NCBI RefSeq assembly: GCF_003952725.1
Contig: NZ_CP032509.1
Location: forward strand, 1-64,000
Reading direction: 5' to 3'
Length of the DNA stretch: 64,000 nt
Source: Georhizobium profundi
Lineage (GTDB): Bacteria > Pseudomonadota > Alphaproteobacteria > Rhizobiales > Rhizobiaceae
The notes below the pieces were generated by a model. The model saw nothing but the letters and a program-made list of their open reading frames with translations. It ran no database searches and had not been told where the DNA came from. Made by a program: the position numbers and the translations under genes. This document shows, piece after piece, positions 1 to 8,878 of this stretch; the stretch's first letter is position 1; the number at the start of each line of letters is the position of its first letter.

Positions 1-100
1 AGCGTCCGTCGCACAAGGCGGCGATTGGAATGCGCGTAAGGATGTGGAGGACACCAGTTCGTCCGACCTCAACCCGCACCAGCGGAATGGAGGCGATGAG

Positions 101-1543
101 ATGGTCCATGATGCGCAGTTCGAACGGGTTCGCGCTCGCCTCAAGGCGCAGCTCGGCCAGGAAATCTTCACGAGCTGGTTTGGCCGCCTGAAGGTCGACT
201 CCACATCGAAGAGCGTCGTGCGGCTTTCCGTTCCGACAACCTTTCTCAAGTCGTGGATTCAGAACCGCTATCTCGACCTGATCTGCAAGCTGTATCAGGA
301 AGAGAACGCCGAGATCCTCCGCGTCGAGATCGTCGTTCGTTCCGCCACCCGGTCTTCACGTCCGATGATCGGACAGAACACCGGTGAGGCCGCAGGCGCG
401 GCGCAGATCGGCAACGCGATCAATCCCGTCCACATCCGCATTCCGTCTGCTGGCCCAGCACCCGCTTCGGCCCGCCGCCCTGCCCCGGGCTCCAATCCTG
501 TCGTCGGCTCGCCGCTCGACGCCCGCTATACGTTCGAGTCCTTCATCGAGGGATCGTCGAACCGCGTGGCGCTTGCCGCCGCGAAGACCATTGCCGAGGC
601 CGGTGCGGGCGCGGTGCGCTTCAACCCTCTCTTCGTTCACTCCAGCGTCGGGCTCGGGAAGACCCATCTCCTGCAGGCGATCGCCTCGGCAGCGCTCGCC
701 AGCCCGCGCAACCCGCGCGTCGTCTATCTGACGGCGGAGTATTTCATGTGGCGGTTCGCCAGCGCCATTCGCGACAATGATGCGCTGTCTTTCAAGGATG
801 CGCTGCGCAACATCGACCTCCTGATCATCGACGACATGCAATTCCTGCAGGGTAAGTCGATCCAGAACGAGTTCTGCCATCTCCTGAACATGCTGCTCGA
901 CAGCGCCAAGCAGGTGGTCGTTGCCGCCGATCGGGCACCGTGGGAGCTGGAATCGCTCGACGCCCGCGTGCGCTCGCGTCTCCAGGGCGGCGTTGCAATC
1001 GAGATGGAAGGGCCGGATTACGAGATGCGCCTGGAAATCCTGCAGCAGCGGCTTGCCGCCGCGCAGGCAGAAGACCCATCCGTCGATATCCCGCTGCCGA
1101 TCCTCGATCATGTGGCGCGCCACATCACCGCGAGTGGCCGTGAACTGGAAGGTGCCTTCAACCAGCTTCTCTTCCGTCGCTCCTTCGAGCCCAATCTCAC
1201 GATCGAGCGGGTGGACGAGTTTCTCGGCCATCTCGTCAATGCCGGCGAGCCGAAGCGCGTCCGCATCGAAGATATTCAGCGTGTCGTGGCGCGCCACTAC
1301 AATGTCTCGCGACAGGAACTGGTTTCCAATCGCCGGACGCGCGTGATCGTCAAGCCACGTCAGATCGCAATGTATCTCGCCAAGACGCTGACGCCGCGCT
1401 CCTTCCCGGAGATCGGCCGCCGCTTTGGCGGACGCGACCACACGACCGTTCTGCATGCCGTACGCAAGATCGAAGACCTGATCGGGAAAGACACCAAGCT
1501 TTCCCATGAGGTCGAACTGCTGAAGCGTCTGATCAACGAATAG
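101..1543 (+). CDS. dnaA: Chromosomal replication initiator protein DnaA
   Basis: AAA+ ATPase that binds DnaA boxes and opens the origin. With the ATG at 101 the protein is 480 residues. It has an N-terminal domain I, a Walker A motif GLGKTH near residues 184-189, a Walker B IIDDMQF near 242-248, and a C-terminal DNA-binding helix-turn-helix with the GGRDHTTV signature. The ATG at 101 is preferred because GGAGG (89-93) lies 7 nt upstream and rhizobial homologues begin with a similar MxHDxxFERV sequence. An in-frame GTG at 44 would add 19 residues but has its purine tract only 1 nt away. dnaN and recF follow on the same strand. Confidence 0.97.
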   Translation: MVHDAQFERVRARLKAQLGQEIFTSWFGRLKVDSTSKSVVRLSVPTTFLKSWIQNRYLDLICKLYQEENAEILRVEIVVRSATRSSRPMIGQNTGEAAGAAQIGNAINPVHIRIPSAGPAPASARRPAPGSNPVVGSPLDARYTFESFIEGSSNRVALAAAKTIAEAGAGAVRFNPLFVHSSVGLGKTHLLQAIASAALASPRNPRVVYLTAEYFMWRFASAIRDNDALSFKDALRNIDLLIIDDMQFLQGKSIQNEFCHLLNMLLDSAKQVVVAADRAPWELESLDARVRSRLQGGVAIEMEGPDYEMRLEILQQRLAAAQAEDPSVDIPLPILDHVARHITASGRELEGAFNQLLFRRSFEPNLTIERVDEFLGHLVNAGEPKRVRIEDIQRVVARHYNVSRQELVSNRRTRVIVKPRQIAMYLAKTLTPRSFPEIGRRFGGRDHTTVLHAVRKIEDLIGKDTKLSHEVELLKRLINE

Positions 1544-1544
1544 A

Positions 1545-1588
1545 GCGTTTCCAGGTGAAGTGGATACCGGTTCACCGTCCGGAAACGC
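1545..1588. repeat. 44-bp palindromic intergenic repeat, copy 1
   Basis: Immediately after the dnaA stop codon is an imperfect palindrome. Outer arms are GCGTTTCC (1545-1552) and GGAAACGC (1581-1588); inner arms are GGTGAA (1554-1559) and TTCACC (1571-1576). Its reverse complement matches 41 of 44 bases at 21290-21333. Similar elements with a GCGTTTCC...GGAAACGC frame are scattered between genes in rhizobia (family knowledge from memory). It could form a hairpin that ends or stabilises dnaA mRNA. Confidence 0.8.
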
Positions 1589-2002
1589 GGCAAGCCAAGA
1601 CTTAGAGCAATGGAGCTTTTCGAAGAAAAGCGACATTGATCCAAACTACGCGCTGCCGACCATCATTGCCCGCATCGCAAGCCTGTGCGGACATACGGCA
1701 GCGTGACCGGAGCCCGGAGAGGGCGGCGGACGGCCGACAGCGGTATTCCGGCTCTTCAACAGAGACCGGTGCCGCTGCCGGTCGCCGGGTGGTTTCCCCG
1801 CTTTTTCCCCATGATCCACGCTCCCGAGGAGCACGAGCGGGCCCCTTTGGCCTTGCGCTCCGCCGGCCAAATTGCCAAATTGCCGGTCCACATTTAAGCG
1901 AGCCTCCGTACAAGCGATCGCAGTAGGTCCGGCCAGTCGCGGTCGGAGAGGCTGGCCCGCCAGAACGCCCCAAGTAGGCTTGAGAAGACGAGAAACGGTC
2001 CC
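1589..2002. other. dnaA-dnaN intergenic region without a supported gene
   Basis: About 410 bases between the palindromic repeat and dnaN. Open frames here have low-complexity, Arg/Ser/Ala-rich translations typical of chance frames in GC-rich DNA. No canonical TTATCCACA DnaA box is visible. A tandem 8-mer CCAAATTG occurs at 1867-1874 and 1875-1882, flanked on both sides by CCGG. The dnaN promoter probably lies in this region, but no clear -35/-10 pair can be assigned. Confidence 0.6.
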
Positions 2003-3121
2003 ATGCGTGTCACGCTCGAACGGTCGAACCTCTTGAAGTCGCTGAACCATGTTCACCGCGTGGTGGAGCGGCGCAACACGATCCCGATCCTGTCGAACGT
2101 GCTCCTGCGCGCCGAGGGCGCGAGCCTCTCCATGCGCGCCACGGATCTGGATCTCGAAATTACCGAAGCCGCTCCGGCCATGGTCGAGCAGGCCGGATCG
2201 ACGACCGTTCCCGCCCATCTTCTCTACGACATCGTCCGCAAGCTGCCGGACGGCGCCGAGGTGTCGCTGTCGATGACGGGCGAGAAGGGACAGATGAGCG
2301 TTTCTTCGAGCCGCTCGCGCTTCACGCTCCAGTGCTTGCCCGAGACGGATTTTCCGGATCTGACGGCCGGCGCCTTCAGCCACACCTTCCGCCTGCCCGC
2401 CGAGACGCTGCGCATGCTGATCGCGCGCACCCAGTTTGCGATCTCGACGGAAGAGACCCGCTACTACCTCAACGGCATCTACATGCACACGGTCGAGGAT
2501 GGCGACAAGCTGAAGCTGCGCGCCGTTGCGACCGACGGCCACCGCTTGGCGCGCGCCGACATCATCGCGCCGTCGGGCGCGGAGGGCATGCCGGGCATCA
2601 TCATCCCCCGCAAGACTGTCGGCGAACTTCAGAAGCTGGTCGACGATCCTGAAGTGGTCGTGACGGTCGAACTGTCGGACGCGAAGATCCGCTTTACGAT
2701 CGGCTCGATCGTTTTGACCTCCAAGCTGATCGACGGCACCTTCCCCGACTATCAGCGCGTTATCCCGACCGGGAACGACAAGGAACTGACGATCGACTGC
2801 CAGTCCTTTGCGCAGGCTGTCGACCGTGTATCGACGATTTCGTCCGAGCGCGGGCGCGCCGTCAAGCTCGCCATCCGCGACGGTCAGCTGGTGCTGACGG
2901 TAAACAACCCAGATTCCGGCAGCGCGACGGAAGAGCTTGCCGTCGGCTACGACAACGAGCCGATCGAGATCGGCTTCAACGCCAAGTATCTGCTCGATAT
3001 CACGGGCCAGCTCACCGGAACCGAAGCCGTCTTCATGCTGGCAGATCCGGGGTCGCCGACGCTTGTGCGCGAAACCAGCGACGACGACGCACTCTACGTT
3101 TTGATGCCGATGCGGGTTTGA
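2003..3121 (+). CDS. dnaN: DNA polymerase III beta subunit (sliding clamp)
   Basis: Ring-shaped clamp that tethers DNA polymerase III and other replication and repair proteins to DNA. The 372-residue length and full-length similarity (MRVTLERSNLLKSLNHVHRV at the start, a VLMPMRV-type end) fit the three-domain beta clamp. The C-terminal PMR motif lines the peptide-binding pocket. It starts at ATG 2003 and is followed after 34 nt by recF, the usual order in this order of bacteria. Confidence 0.97.
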   Translation: MRVTLERSNLLKSLNHVHRVVERRNTIPILSNVLLRAEGASLSMRATDLDLEITEAAPAMVEQAGSTTVPAHLLYDIVRKLPDGAEVSLSMTGEKGQMSVSSSRSRFTLQCLPETDFPDLTAGAFSHTFRLPAETLRMLIARTQFAISTEETRYYLNGIYMHTVEDGDKLKLRAVATDGHRLARADIIAPSGAEGMPGIIIPRKTVGELQKLVDDPEVVVTVELSDAKIRFTIGSIVLTSKLIDGTFPDYQRVIPTGNDKELTIDCQSFAQAVDRVSTISSERGRAVKLAIRDGQLVLTVNNPDSGSATEELAVGYDNEPIEIGFNAKYLLDITGQLTGTEAVFMLADPGSPTLVRETSDDDALYVLMPMRV

Positions 3122-3155
3122 CCCCGGCTTTTAACGCCCCGAGGCGGCAAGGCTG

Positions 3156-4301
3156 ATGCCGGAAAAAGTGGCCATCGGGCGTCTCAGCCTCACCGATTTC
3201 CGCAATTATGGCGAGCTGACGCTGCGCTTTGCGGGAACACACGTGGTCTTCACCGGCAATAATGGTGCAGGCAAGACGAACCTCCTCGAAGCGATTTCTT
3301 TGCTTTCGCCTGGCCGCGGCATGCGGCGGATCATCTATTCGGAAGCCGCACGCGAAGGGTCGACCGGCGGTTTCACGCTGTTTGCGGAAGTCGAGGGCAT
3401 GGCGGGCCCCGCCACAATCGGCACCACCGCTGGCGATGAGGCGGAAGGCGGCCAGCGCCGCGTGCGCATCAATGGCGCAGCCGCGCGCACCAACGAGGCG
3501 CTTCTCGACCATCTTCGGATCACCTGGCTGACGCCGGCGATGGACGGGCTTTTTACCGGACCTGCTGGCGACCGCAGGCGGTTTCTCGACCGCATGGTGC
3601 TTGCTGTCGATCCCGGTCATGGCCGCCGGGTGGCGGATTATGAGAAGGCCATGCGCGGACGCAACAGGCTGCTTTCGGAGGGCCGGTTCGATCGCGCCTG
3701 GCTTGACGGCATCGAGGCACAGCTGGCCGAGCTTGCCGTCGCGATCGCCGTTGCCCGGCAAGATTTCGTGCGGCTGCTCACGGTTCTCCTGGAACGGGCG
3801 CCGAGTGAGGCCGCGAGCCGCTTTCCCAAAGCCGCGATCAAGCTCACGGGCTTCATGGATGATCAGCAAGCCCTTGCGGCGAGCGACATGGAGACACGCT
3901 TCGCCGCCTCGCTCGCAGAATCCCGCTGGCGCGACGAAGCGGCCGGGCGGATGCTGGAAGGTCCGCACCGGCAGGACCTCGAAGTGGTCCATGCCGAAAA
4001 ATCCATGCCCGCTGCACAATCCTCGACCGGCGAGCAAAAGGCGCTCTTGGTGGGCCTTATCCTGGCCCACGCGCGGCTGGTCGGCGACCTGACGGGAGCG
4101 GCGCCGATCCTGCTGCTCGACGAGATCGCCGCGCATCTCGATCCATCGCGCCGCGCCGCGCTCTTTAGCATCATTGATGATTTGGGTGGCCAGGCTTTCA
4201 TGACGGGCACGGATGCCGCTCTATTTTCCGCCTTGGAGGGACGCGCGCAATTCCTTAGCGTGAATGCCGGCACAGTGACGGAGACCGTTTTCGATGGCTG
4301 A
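3156..4301 (+). CDS. recF: DNA replication and repair protein RecF
   Basis: SMC-like ATPase that helps load RecA at single-strand gaps behind blocked forks. The 381 residues show Walker A GNNGAGKT (34-41), an ABC-type signature SSTGEQKALL in the C-terminal third, and Walker B LLLDEIAAHLD. A purine-rich tract GAGGCGGCAAGG precedes the ATG. The 3' end overlaps the next gene by 8 nt, so the two are probably translated together. Confidence 0.96.
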   Translation: MPEKVAIGRLSLTDFRNYGELTLRFAGTHVVFTGNNGAGKTNLLEAISLLSPGRGMRRIIYSEAAREGSTGGFTLFAEVEGMAGPATIGTTAGDEAEGGQRRVRINGAAARTNEALLDHLRITWLTPAMDGLFTGPAGDRRRFLDRMVLAVDPGHGRRVADYEKAMRGRNRLLSEGRFDRAWLDGIEAQLAELAVAIAVARQDFVRLLTVLLERAPSEAASRFPKAAIKLTGFMDDQQALAASDMETRFAASLAESRWRDEAAGRMLEGPHRQDLEVVHAEKSMPAAQSSTGEQKALLVGLILAHARLVGDLTGAAPILLLDEIAAHLDPSRRAALFSIIDDLGGQAFMTGTDAALFSALEGRAQFLSVNAGTVTETVFDG

Positions 4302-5067
4302 ACCCGCGCCGCCTCCCCTTTCGCCAGACGAAGTTCAACGCTATGCGCGCCACATCGTGCTTCCCGAAGTGGGCGGGCCTGGCCAGCAGAAGCTGAAAGC
4401 CGCGCGAGTCCTCGTGATCGGCGCGGGCGGTCTCGGTGCTCCCGTTATCGCCTATCTGGCGGCGGCGGGCGTGGGCACGATCGGCATCGTCGACGACGAC
4501 ACGGTTTCGCTGTCCAACCTGCAGCGCCAGGTCATCCACCGCACCGCGTCCATCGGCATGGCGAAGACCGAAAGTGCAGCGCAATCGGTTCACGCGCTCA
4601 ACGAAAACGTCGTAATCGTCCAGCACCAGACGCGGCTCGATGACGATAACGCGCAGTCTCTCTTAGCCGGCTATGATCTCATCATCGATGGGTCGGACAA
4701 TTTCGACACTCGCTATCTTGCGGCCGACACGGCGCTTGCAGTGAAGATCCCGCTGGTCACGGGCGCAGTAGGGCGGTTCGATGGATCGCTCACGGTCATC
4801 CTGCCCGAAGGCGTTGACACCGAGGGTCGGCCGCACCCGAATTTCCGCGATCTTTTTCCCGAGCCACCGCCGGCGGGTCTTGTGCCGTCTTGTGCCGAAG
4901 CGGGCGTCGTCGGTGCGCTCACCGGGGTGATCGGCACACTGCAAGCCATGGAAGCGATCAAGCTGATCACAGGAATCGGCGAGCCGCTGGTTGGACGGCT
5001 CTTGCTCTACGACGCGCTGGGTGCGCGCTTCGACGTGATGCGCTATCGCAAAGCGCCAGCTGCTTAA
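4294..5067 (+). CDS. moeB: MoeB/ThiF family adenylyltransferase (HesA/MoeB/ThiF)
   Basis: E1-like enzyme that adenylates the C-terminal Gly-Gly of a small sulfur carrier (MoaD or ThiS) for molybdopterin or thiamine synthesis. Visible features are the nucleotide-binding GAGGLG (43-48), SLSNLQRQV, and DGSDNFDTRY, which carries the catalytic aspartate. Cys200 in PSCAEAG is the only cysteine in the protein, so the two CxxC zinc pairs of Escherichia coli MoeB are absent. There is no C-terminal rhodanese domain. It overlaps recF by 8 nt, and its 3' end overlaps the convergent BLUF gene by 4 nt. Which carrier it serves cannot be told from this window. Confidence 0.88.
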   Translation: MAEPAPPPLSPDEVQRYARHIVLPEVGGPGQQKLKAARVLVIGAGGLGAPVIAYLAAAGVGTIGIVDDDTVSLSNLQRQVIHRTASIGMAKTESAAQSVHALNENVVIVQHQTRLDDDNAQSLLAGYDLIIDGSDNFDTRYLAADTALAVKIPLVTGAVGRFDGSLTVILPEGVDTEGRPHPNFRDLFPEPPPAGLVPSCAEAGVVGALTGVIGTLQAMEAIKLITGIGEPLVGRLLLYDALGARFDVMRYRKAPAA

Positions 5068-5501
5068 CCGGCTTTGTCCACGAAGTCGGTGTTTGCGAAT
5101 GCCATGATGGCGTCGAGCATCAGTTCATCGTCGTCGTTTTTCATGCGGCTTTGCAGCGCCTGACGGGACATCTTGAAGACCGAGCCGTCCACTTCCTTCA
5201 CGGGGTCAAGGCGCTTGAACCCCATCTGCCACTGCGAGAACGCACGCTTTTCGGCGTTACGCTCGACAAGAACCATGAAATTGCGGTGACGCGGGTCCCT
5301 GCGGATCACCCGCGCAACTTCCCCAACCGTCGCCCGATCACCTTCGAGAACCTGGATGAAGGTGTCGTCGGCATAGAGCAGGACGCCGGTCACGTCCCGC
5401 GTCTCATTGTTGCGGCGGGATTTGGCGAGGATATCGTCGAGATCACCTGGGCTGATCGGGCGCGTGGCACCGCTTACATACAGCAGCTGGAAGATAGACA
5501 C
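5064..5501 (-). CDS. BLUF-domain blue-light sensor
   Basis: Short single-domain flavin photoreceptor of 145 residues starting at GTG, with GGAGG about 6 nt upstream. The flavin-pocket residues align by spacing with AppA: Tyr8, Asn32, Gln50, Trp91 and Met93 correspond to Tyr21, Asn45, Gln63, Trp104 and Met106. These residues form the light-switched hydrogen-bond network around FAD. There is no effector domain such as EAL or a cyclase, so it should act by binding a partner. It lies 113 nt downstream of prfC on the same strand. Confidence 0.92.
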   Translation of the reverse strand: MSIFQLLYVSGATRPISPGDLDDILAKSRRNNETRDVTGVLLYADDTFIQVLEGDRATVGEVARVIRRDPRHRNFMVLVERNAEKRAFSQWQMGFKRLDPVKEVDGSVFKMSRQALQSRMKNDDDELMLDAIMAFANTDFVDKAG

Positions 5502-5614
5502 GCGGAGCCTCCGAATGCTCGTTGTTAAGAAGCATCCGGAATATCACAAAGGCGTTACTCGACCCTTAAGTTGTTGTATTAGAGGTACTTACATCAGGTA
5601 TGCGGAAGATACAC

Positions 5615-7204
5615 TCAGGCCGCGATGCCGATCTGGTACTCCTTGATGGCATCGAACTTGATCGCCTTCCAACGCTCCGCCTCGTAGTTCAACGAAAACC
5701 CGTCGGAGGCTAGGAACACCGGATCGCCATCGAGATCGCGCGCGATATCGCCACGCTTGACGGTGACGAAGCGTTCCAGTTCGGCCTTGTCCGCCGACGA
5801 GATCCAGCGGCAGACATTGAAGCGCGCCAGTTCAAAGGACACCGGCAGACCATATTCGGCTTCCAACCGGGCCTTCAGAACGTCGAGCTGGAGGGCACCG
5901 ACGACGCCGACAAGCGGTGGCGACCCATCTTCCGGCTGGAAGAGCTGCACGACGCCCTCCTCCGCCATCTGCGCCAAGGCCTCCTTCATCTTCTTCGCCT
6001 TCATCGCGTCTTCAAGGCGGACACGGCGCAGGATCTCGGGCGCGAAGTTCGGCACGCCCTTGAAGACCAGATGTTCGCCATCGGTCAACGTGTCGCCGAT
6101 CCTGAGCGTGCCATGGTTCGGGATGCCGACCACGTCGCCGGCATAGGCCGTGTCGGCAAGCTGGCGCTGGTGGGCGAAGAAAAATTGCGGGGCCGATAGC
6201 GACATCGGCTTTCCGGTACGGGCAAGCCGCGCTTTCATGCCGCGCTGCAGCTTACCGGAGCACACACGCACGAAGGCGATGCGGTCACGGTGGTTCGGGT
6301 CCATATTGGCCTGGATCTTGAAGACGAAGGCCGACATCTTTTCGTCGGTGGCCGCAACCTTGCGCGTATCGGCAATCTGGTCGCGCGGCGGCGGCGCGTA
6401 GCGGCCAAGCGCATTGATCAGATCGCGAACGCCGAAATTGCGGAGCGCCGAGCCGAAATAGACCGGTGTCAGATGGCCTTCGAGGAAAGCCTGACTGTCG
6501 AACGGCCGGCACGCTTCCATGGCAAGCGAGCACTCCTCGATGAAGGCTTTGCGCTCGTTTTCGGGCAGAAGACCTGCGACCGCGTCGGATTCAGGCCCAT
6601 TCACGGACGTCGTCTGCTCCTCGGCGTCGCTGCGGCGAATGGTGTTGTCGCTTAAGTGGTACGTCCCCGAAAAGCTTTTGCCGCGACCGATGGGCCAGGT
6701 CATGGGCGCCGTGTCGAGCGCGAGCTTTTGCTCGACCTCGTCTAGGATCTCGAACGGGTCGCGGCTTTCGCGGTCCATCTTGTTGATGAAGGTGACGATT
6801 GGAATATCGCGCAGGCGGCAGACTTCGAAAAGCTTCAACGTGCGCGGCTCGATGCCCTTCGCTGCGTCGATGACCATGATGGCGGCATCGACGGCAGTCA
6901 GCGTGCGATAGGTGTCGTCGGCGAAATCCTCGTGGCCCGGCGTGTCGAGCAGGTTGAAGACATGATCGCCATATTCGAAGGTCATCACCGAGGTGACGAC
7001 CGAGATGCCGCGTTCGCGTTCGATCTTCATCCAGTCGGAACGCGTGTTCATGCGGTCCTTCTTGGCCTTGACCTCGCCGGCCAGCTGGATCGCGCCCCCG
7101 AACAGCAGCAGCTTTTCGGTCAGCGTGGTCTTGCCCGCGTCGGGGTGCGAGATGATCGCGAAAGTGCGGCGCCGTGCCACTTCGGCGGCCAGTGGTTCGC
7201 TCAT
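5615..7204 (-). CDS. prfC: Peptide chain release factor 3
   Basis: Translational GTPase that recycles RF1/RF2 from the ribosome after termination. At 529 residues it is full length. G1 is HPDAGKTT (20-27), G3 is DTPGHEDF (87-94) and G4 is NKMD (141-144), followed by the EF-G-like domains II and III. Its context is unusual only in that the co-directional BLUF gene follows it. Confidence 0.97.
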   Translation of the reverse strand: MSEPLAAEVARRRTFAIISHPDAGKTTLTEKLLLFGGAIQLAGEVKAKKDRMNTRSDWMKIERERGISVVTSVMTFEYGDHVFNLLDTPGHEDFADDTYRTLTAVDAAIMVIDAAKGIEPRTLKLFEVCRLRDIPIVTFINKMDRESRDPFEILDEVEQKLALDTAPMTWPIGRGKSFSGTYHLSDNTIRRSDAEEQTTSVNGPESDAVAGLLPENERKAFIEECSLAMEACRPFDSQAFLEGHLTPVYFGSALRNFGVRDLINALGRYAPPPRDQIADTRKVAATDEKMSAFVFKIQANMDPNHRDRIAFVRVCSGKLQRGMKARLARTGKPMSLSAPQFFFAHQRQLADTAYAGDVVGIPNHGTLRIGDTLTDGEHLVFKGVPNFAPEILRRVRLEDAMKAKKMKEALAQMAEEGVVQLFQPEDGSPPLVGVVGALQLDVLKARLEAEYGLPVSFELARFNVCRWISSADKAELERFVTVKRGDIARDLDGDPVFLASDGFSLNYEAERWKAIKFDAIKEYQIGIAA

Positions 7205-7206
7205 GA

Positions 7207-7215
7207 TGTGGATAT
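7207..7215. promoter_or_regulatory. DnaA-box-like 9-mer (8/9) upstream of prfC
   Basis: TGTGGATAT differs by one base from the reverse complement of the canonical DnaA box (TGTGGATAA). It lies just upstream of the prfC start codon. A single imperfect match may be chance. Confidence 0.2.
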
Positions 7216-7294
7216 CCTGTTGTTGCGGGGTTTCTAGCCGTTCCGCCCGCGTCTTTCAATTGACCGTGACGCTTGGCTTGCGGCAAATGCGGCG

Positions 7295-7771
7295 ATGACC
7301 AGCCCTGCCACGATCGACGTCCCCATCCTTGGCCTGATCCGCCTTCCGCATGGCGAAGGGCTTGCCCTGCCCGGCTATCAGACCGACGGTGCCGCCGGCA
7401 TGGATCTGCGCGCTGCGATCGAGGCGGATAAGCCCCGGGTGCTCGCGCCCGGCGCACGGATGCTTGTGCCGACCGGCTTCATCTTCGAGATCCCCGTGGG
7501 CTGCGAGGTCCAGATCCGGCCGCGTTCAGGGCTTGCCTACAAAAATGGGGTGACCTGCCTCAATACGCCAGGGACGATCGACTGGGATTATCGTGGCGAG
7601 GTGCAGGTGCTTTTGATCAACCATGGCGATGCGCCCTTCGAGATCACCCGCGGTTTGCGCATCGCGCAGATGGTGGTCGCGCCAGTGGTACGCGCTGCCG
7701 TCGAGGAGCGCGCGGAGGCTTCCCAGAGCGCGCGCGGGACGGGCGGGTTCGGATCAACCGGCACTGGATAG
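7295..7771 (+). CDS. dut: Deoxyuridine 5'-triphosphate nucleotidohydrolase (dUTPase)
   Basis: Trimeric dUTPase that hydrolyses dUTP to dUMP and pyrophosphate, keeping uracil out of DNA and feeding dTMP synthesis. The 158 residues contain the family motifs in order: AGMDLRA (I), [11 protein letters not shown] (II), [14 protein letters not shown] with the catalytic Asp and the YRGE core (III), RIAQMVV (IV), and the C-terminal [10 protein letters not shown] (V) that closes over the substrate. It runs divergently from prfC and converges on the EamA gene. Confidence 0.97.
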   Translation: MTSPATIDVPILGLIRLPHGEGLALPGYQTDGAAGMDLRAAIEADKPRVLAPGARMLVPTGFIFEIPVGCEVQIRPRSGLAYKNGVTCLNTPGTIDWDYRGEVQVLLINHGDAPFEITRGLRIAQMVVAPVVRAAVEERAEASQSARGTGGFGSTGTG

Positions 7772-7773
7772 GC

Positions 7774-7782
7774 TGTGGATAA
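7774..7782. promoter_or_regulatory. Canonical DnaA box (TGTGGATAA)
   Basis: A perfect 9/9 match to the reverse complement of TTATCCACA, two bases after the dut stop codon in a convergent intergenic region. It is the only perfect copy I noticed in the window. It is isolated, so this is not an origin by itself; it could titrate DnaA or be chance. Confidence 0.4.
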
Positions 7783-7840
7783 CCGCTGGAAAAGCTGTGG
7801 GTCGGCCGTGGACGGAGCGCGCGTCACGTTCTGCTAATGT

Positions 7841-8746
7841 TCAGACAGCCAGCACCAGCGCCGCCACGCCGCAAACGATCAGCGCGCAGCCCGCAAGTTC
7901 CATGCGCGTGATGGTTTCCTTGAAGATGAAGACCGACGCGGCGAAGGTGAACAGCATTTCCACCTGTGCCACCGCCTTGACGTAGGCCGCCTGCTGCAGC
8001 GTCATCGCGGTGAACCAGCCGAAGGATGCCGTGGCGCCCGCCAAACCCACCAGAAGCGCGGGTTTCCAGGCCTTTCGGATGCGGGCGAATTCCTCCGGCT
8101 CGCGCAGCGCCATCCAGATCGACATCACAACTGTCTGGAAGACGACCGCGACGACGAGCGTGGTCCCTGCCTGGATCACCGCATGGGGGCCGCCGAGCGA
8201 AACGGACGCCGCGCGGTAGGACACGCCAGAGACGCCGAACAGCGTGCCCGAGGCGAGGCCGATGAGCGCAGTGCGGCTGGTGACCGACAGCAAAAGCGCC
8301 TTTGTGGAAAACGCCGTGCGCGCCACCGAAATCAGCATCACGCCGAAGACCGAGATCGCGATCGCAATCAGCGTTCCGACCGTGACGACTTCGCCAAGGA
8401 ACAGAAGCCCGAACAAGGCTGCCTGCGCGGGTTCGGTTCGCGAATAGGCGGTGCCGACCGTGAAGTTTCGAAACGAGAAGAGATGGACGAGAAGCGCCTG
8501 CGCAAGGATCTGCGCAATGGACGCAAGAACGACCCAGAGGAAGAAGGTGGTGTGGACCGGCGGGATCGGCAGATCGAGCACCGCGACCGCAATGGCCAGG
8601 AAGAGGAGCGCAAAGGGCACGCCGAAGCCGAAGCGCACGAAGGTTGCCCCCGTCGTGCCCATCGCGCCCTTGAGATATTTCTGAAGCGCCGAACGGATAT
8701 TCTGTACGAATGCCGCGGCGAAGGTGATTGCGACCCAAAGTTCCAT
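7841..8746 (-). CDS. EamA/DMT-superfamily transporter
   Basis: Ten-helix inner-membrane protein of 301 residues with the two-fold EamA repeat. Hydrophobic segments run through the whole length, and the second half contains a conserved-looking SFGWFTAMTLQQAAYVKAV stretch before the last helices. Members export amino acids, metabolites or drugs; no substrate can be inferred here. It is convergent with dut and divergent from the HAD hydrolase gene, so it is probably a single-gene unit. Confidence 0.88.
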   Translation of the reverse strand: MELWVAITFAAAFVQNIRSALQKYLKGAMGTTGATFVRFGFGVPFALLFLAIAVAVLDLPIPPVHTTFFLWVVLASIAQILAQALLVHLFSFRNFTVGTAYSRTEPAQAALFGLLFLGEVVTVGTLIAIAISVFGVMLISVARTAFSTKALLLSVTSRTALIGLASGTLFGVSGVSYRAASVSLGGPHAVIQAGTTLVVAVVFQTVVMSIWMALREPEEFARIRKAWKPALLVGLAGATASFGWFTAMTLQQAAYVKAVAQVEMLFTFAASVFIFKETITRMELAGCALIVCGVAALVLAV

Positions 8747-8878
8747 GTCGGTCGCGTTAGCACGAAGCCATCGCCCTCGGTAGCATCCCCGATCGGAGAA
8801 AGATGGCTTTGGCGCCTGCCAATCACCACATTCGGGGTTCTTCCTGTTTCTTTACGACCGGTATGGCATAAAGCGGCG

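Noticed and set aside
356..1636. A 426-residue open frame on the minus strand across dnaA
   Set aside because: It is antisense to a clearly conserved gene, has low-complexity composition and no domain pattern; long antisense frames are common in GC-rich DNA.
1636..1926. A 96-residue plus-strand frame in the dnaA-dnaN gap
   Set aside because: No ribosome-binding site, biased Arg/Ser composition and no family resemblance.
1544..2002. Chromosomal origin of replication between dnaA and dnaN
   Set aside because: No DnaA-box cluster or AT-rich unwinding element is visible; related bacteria often have the origin elsewhere.
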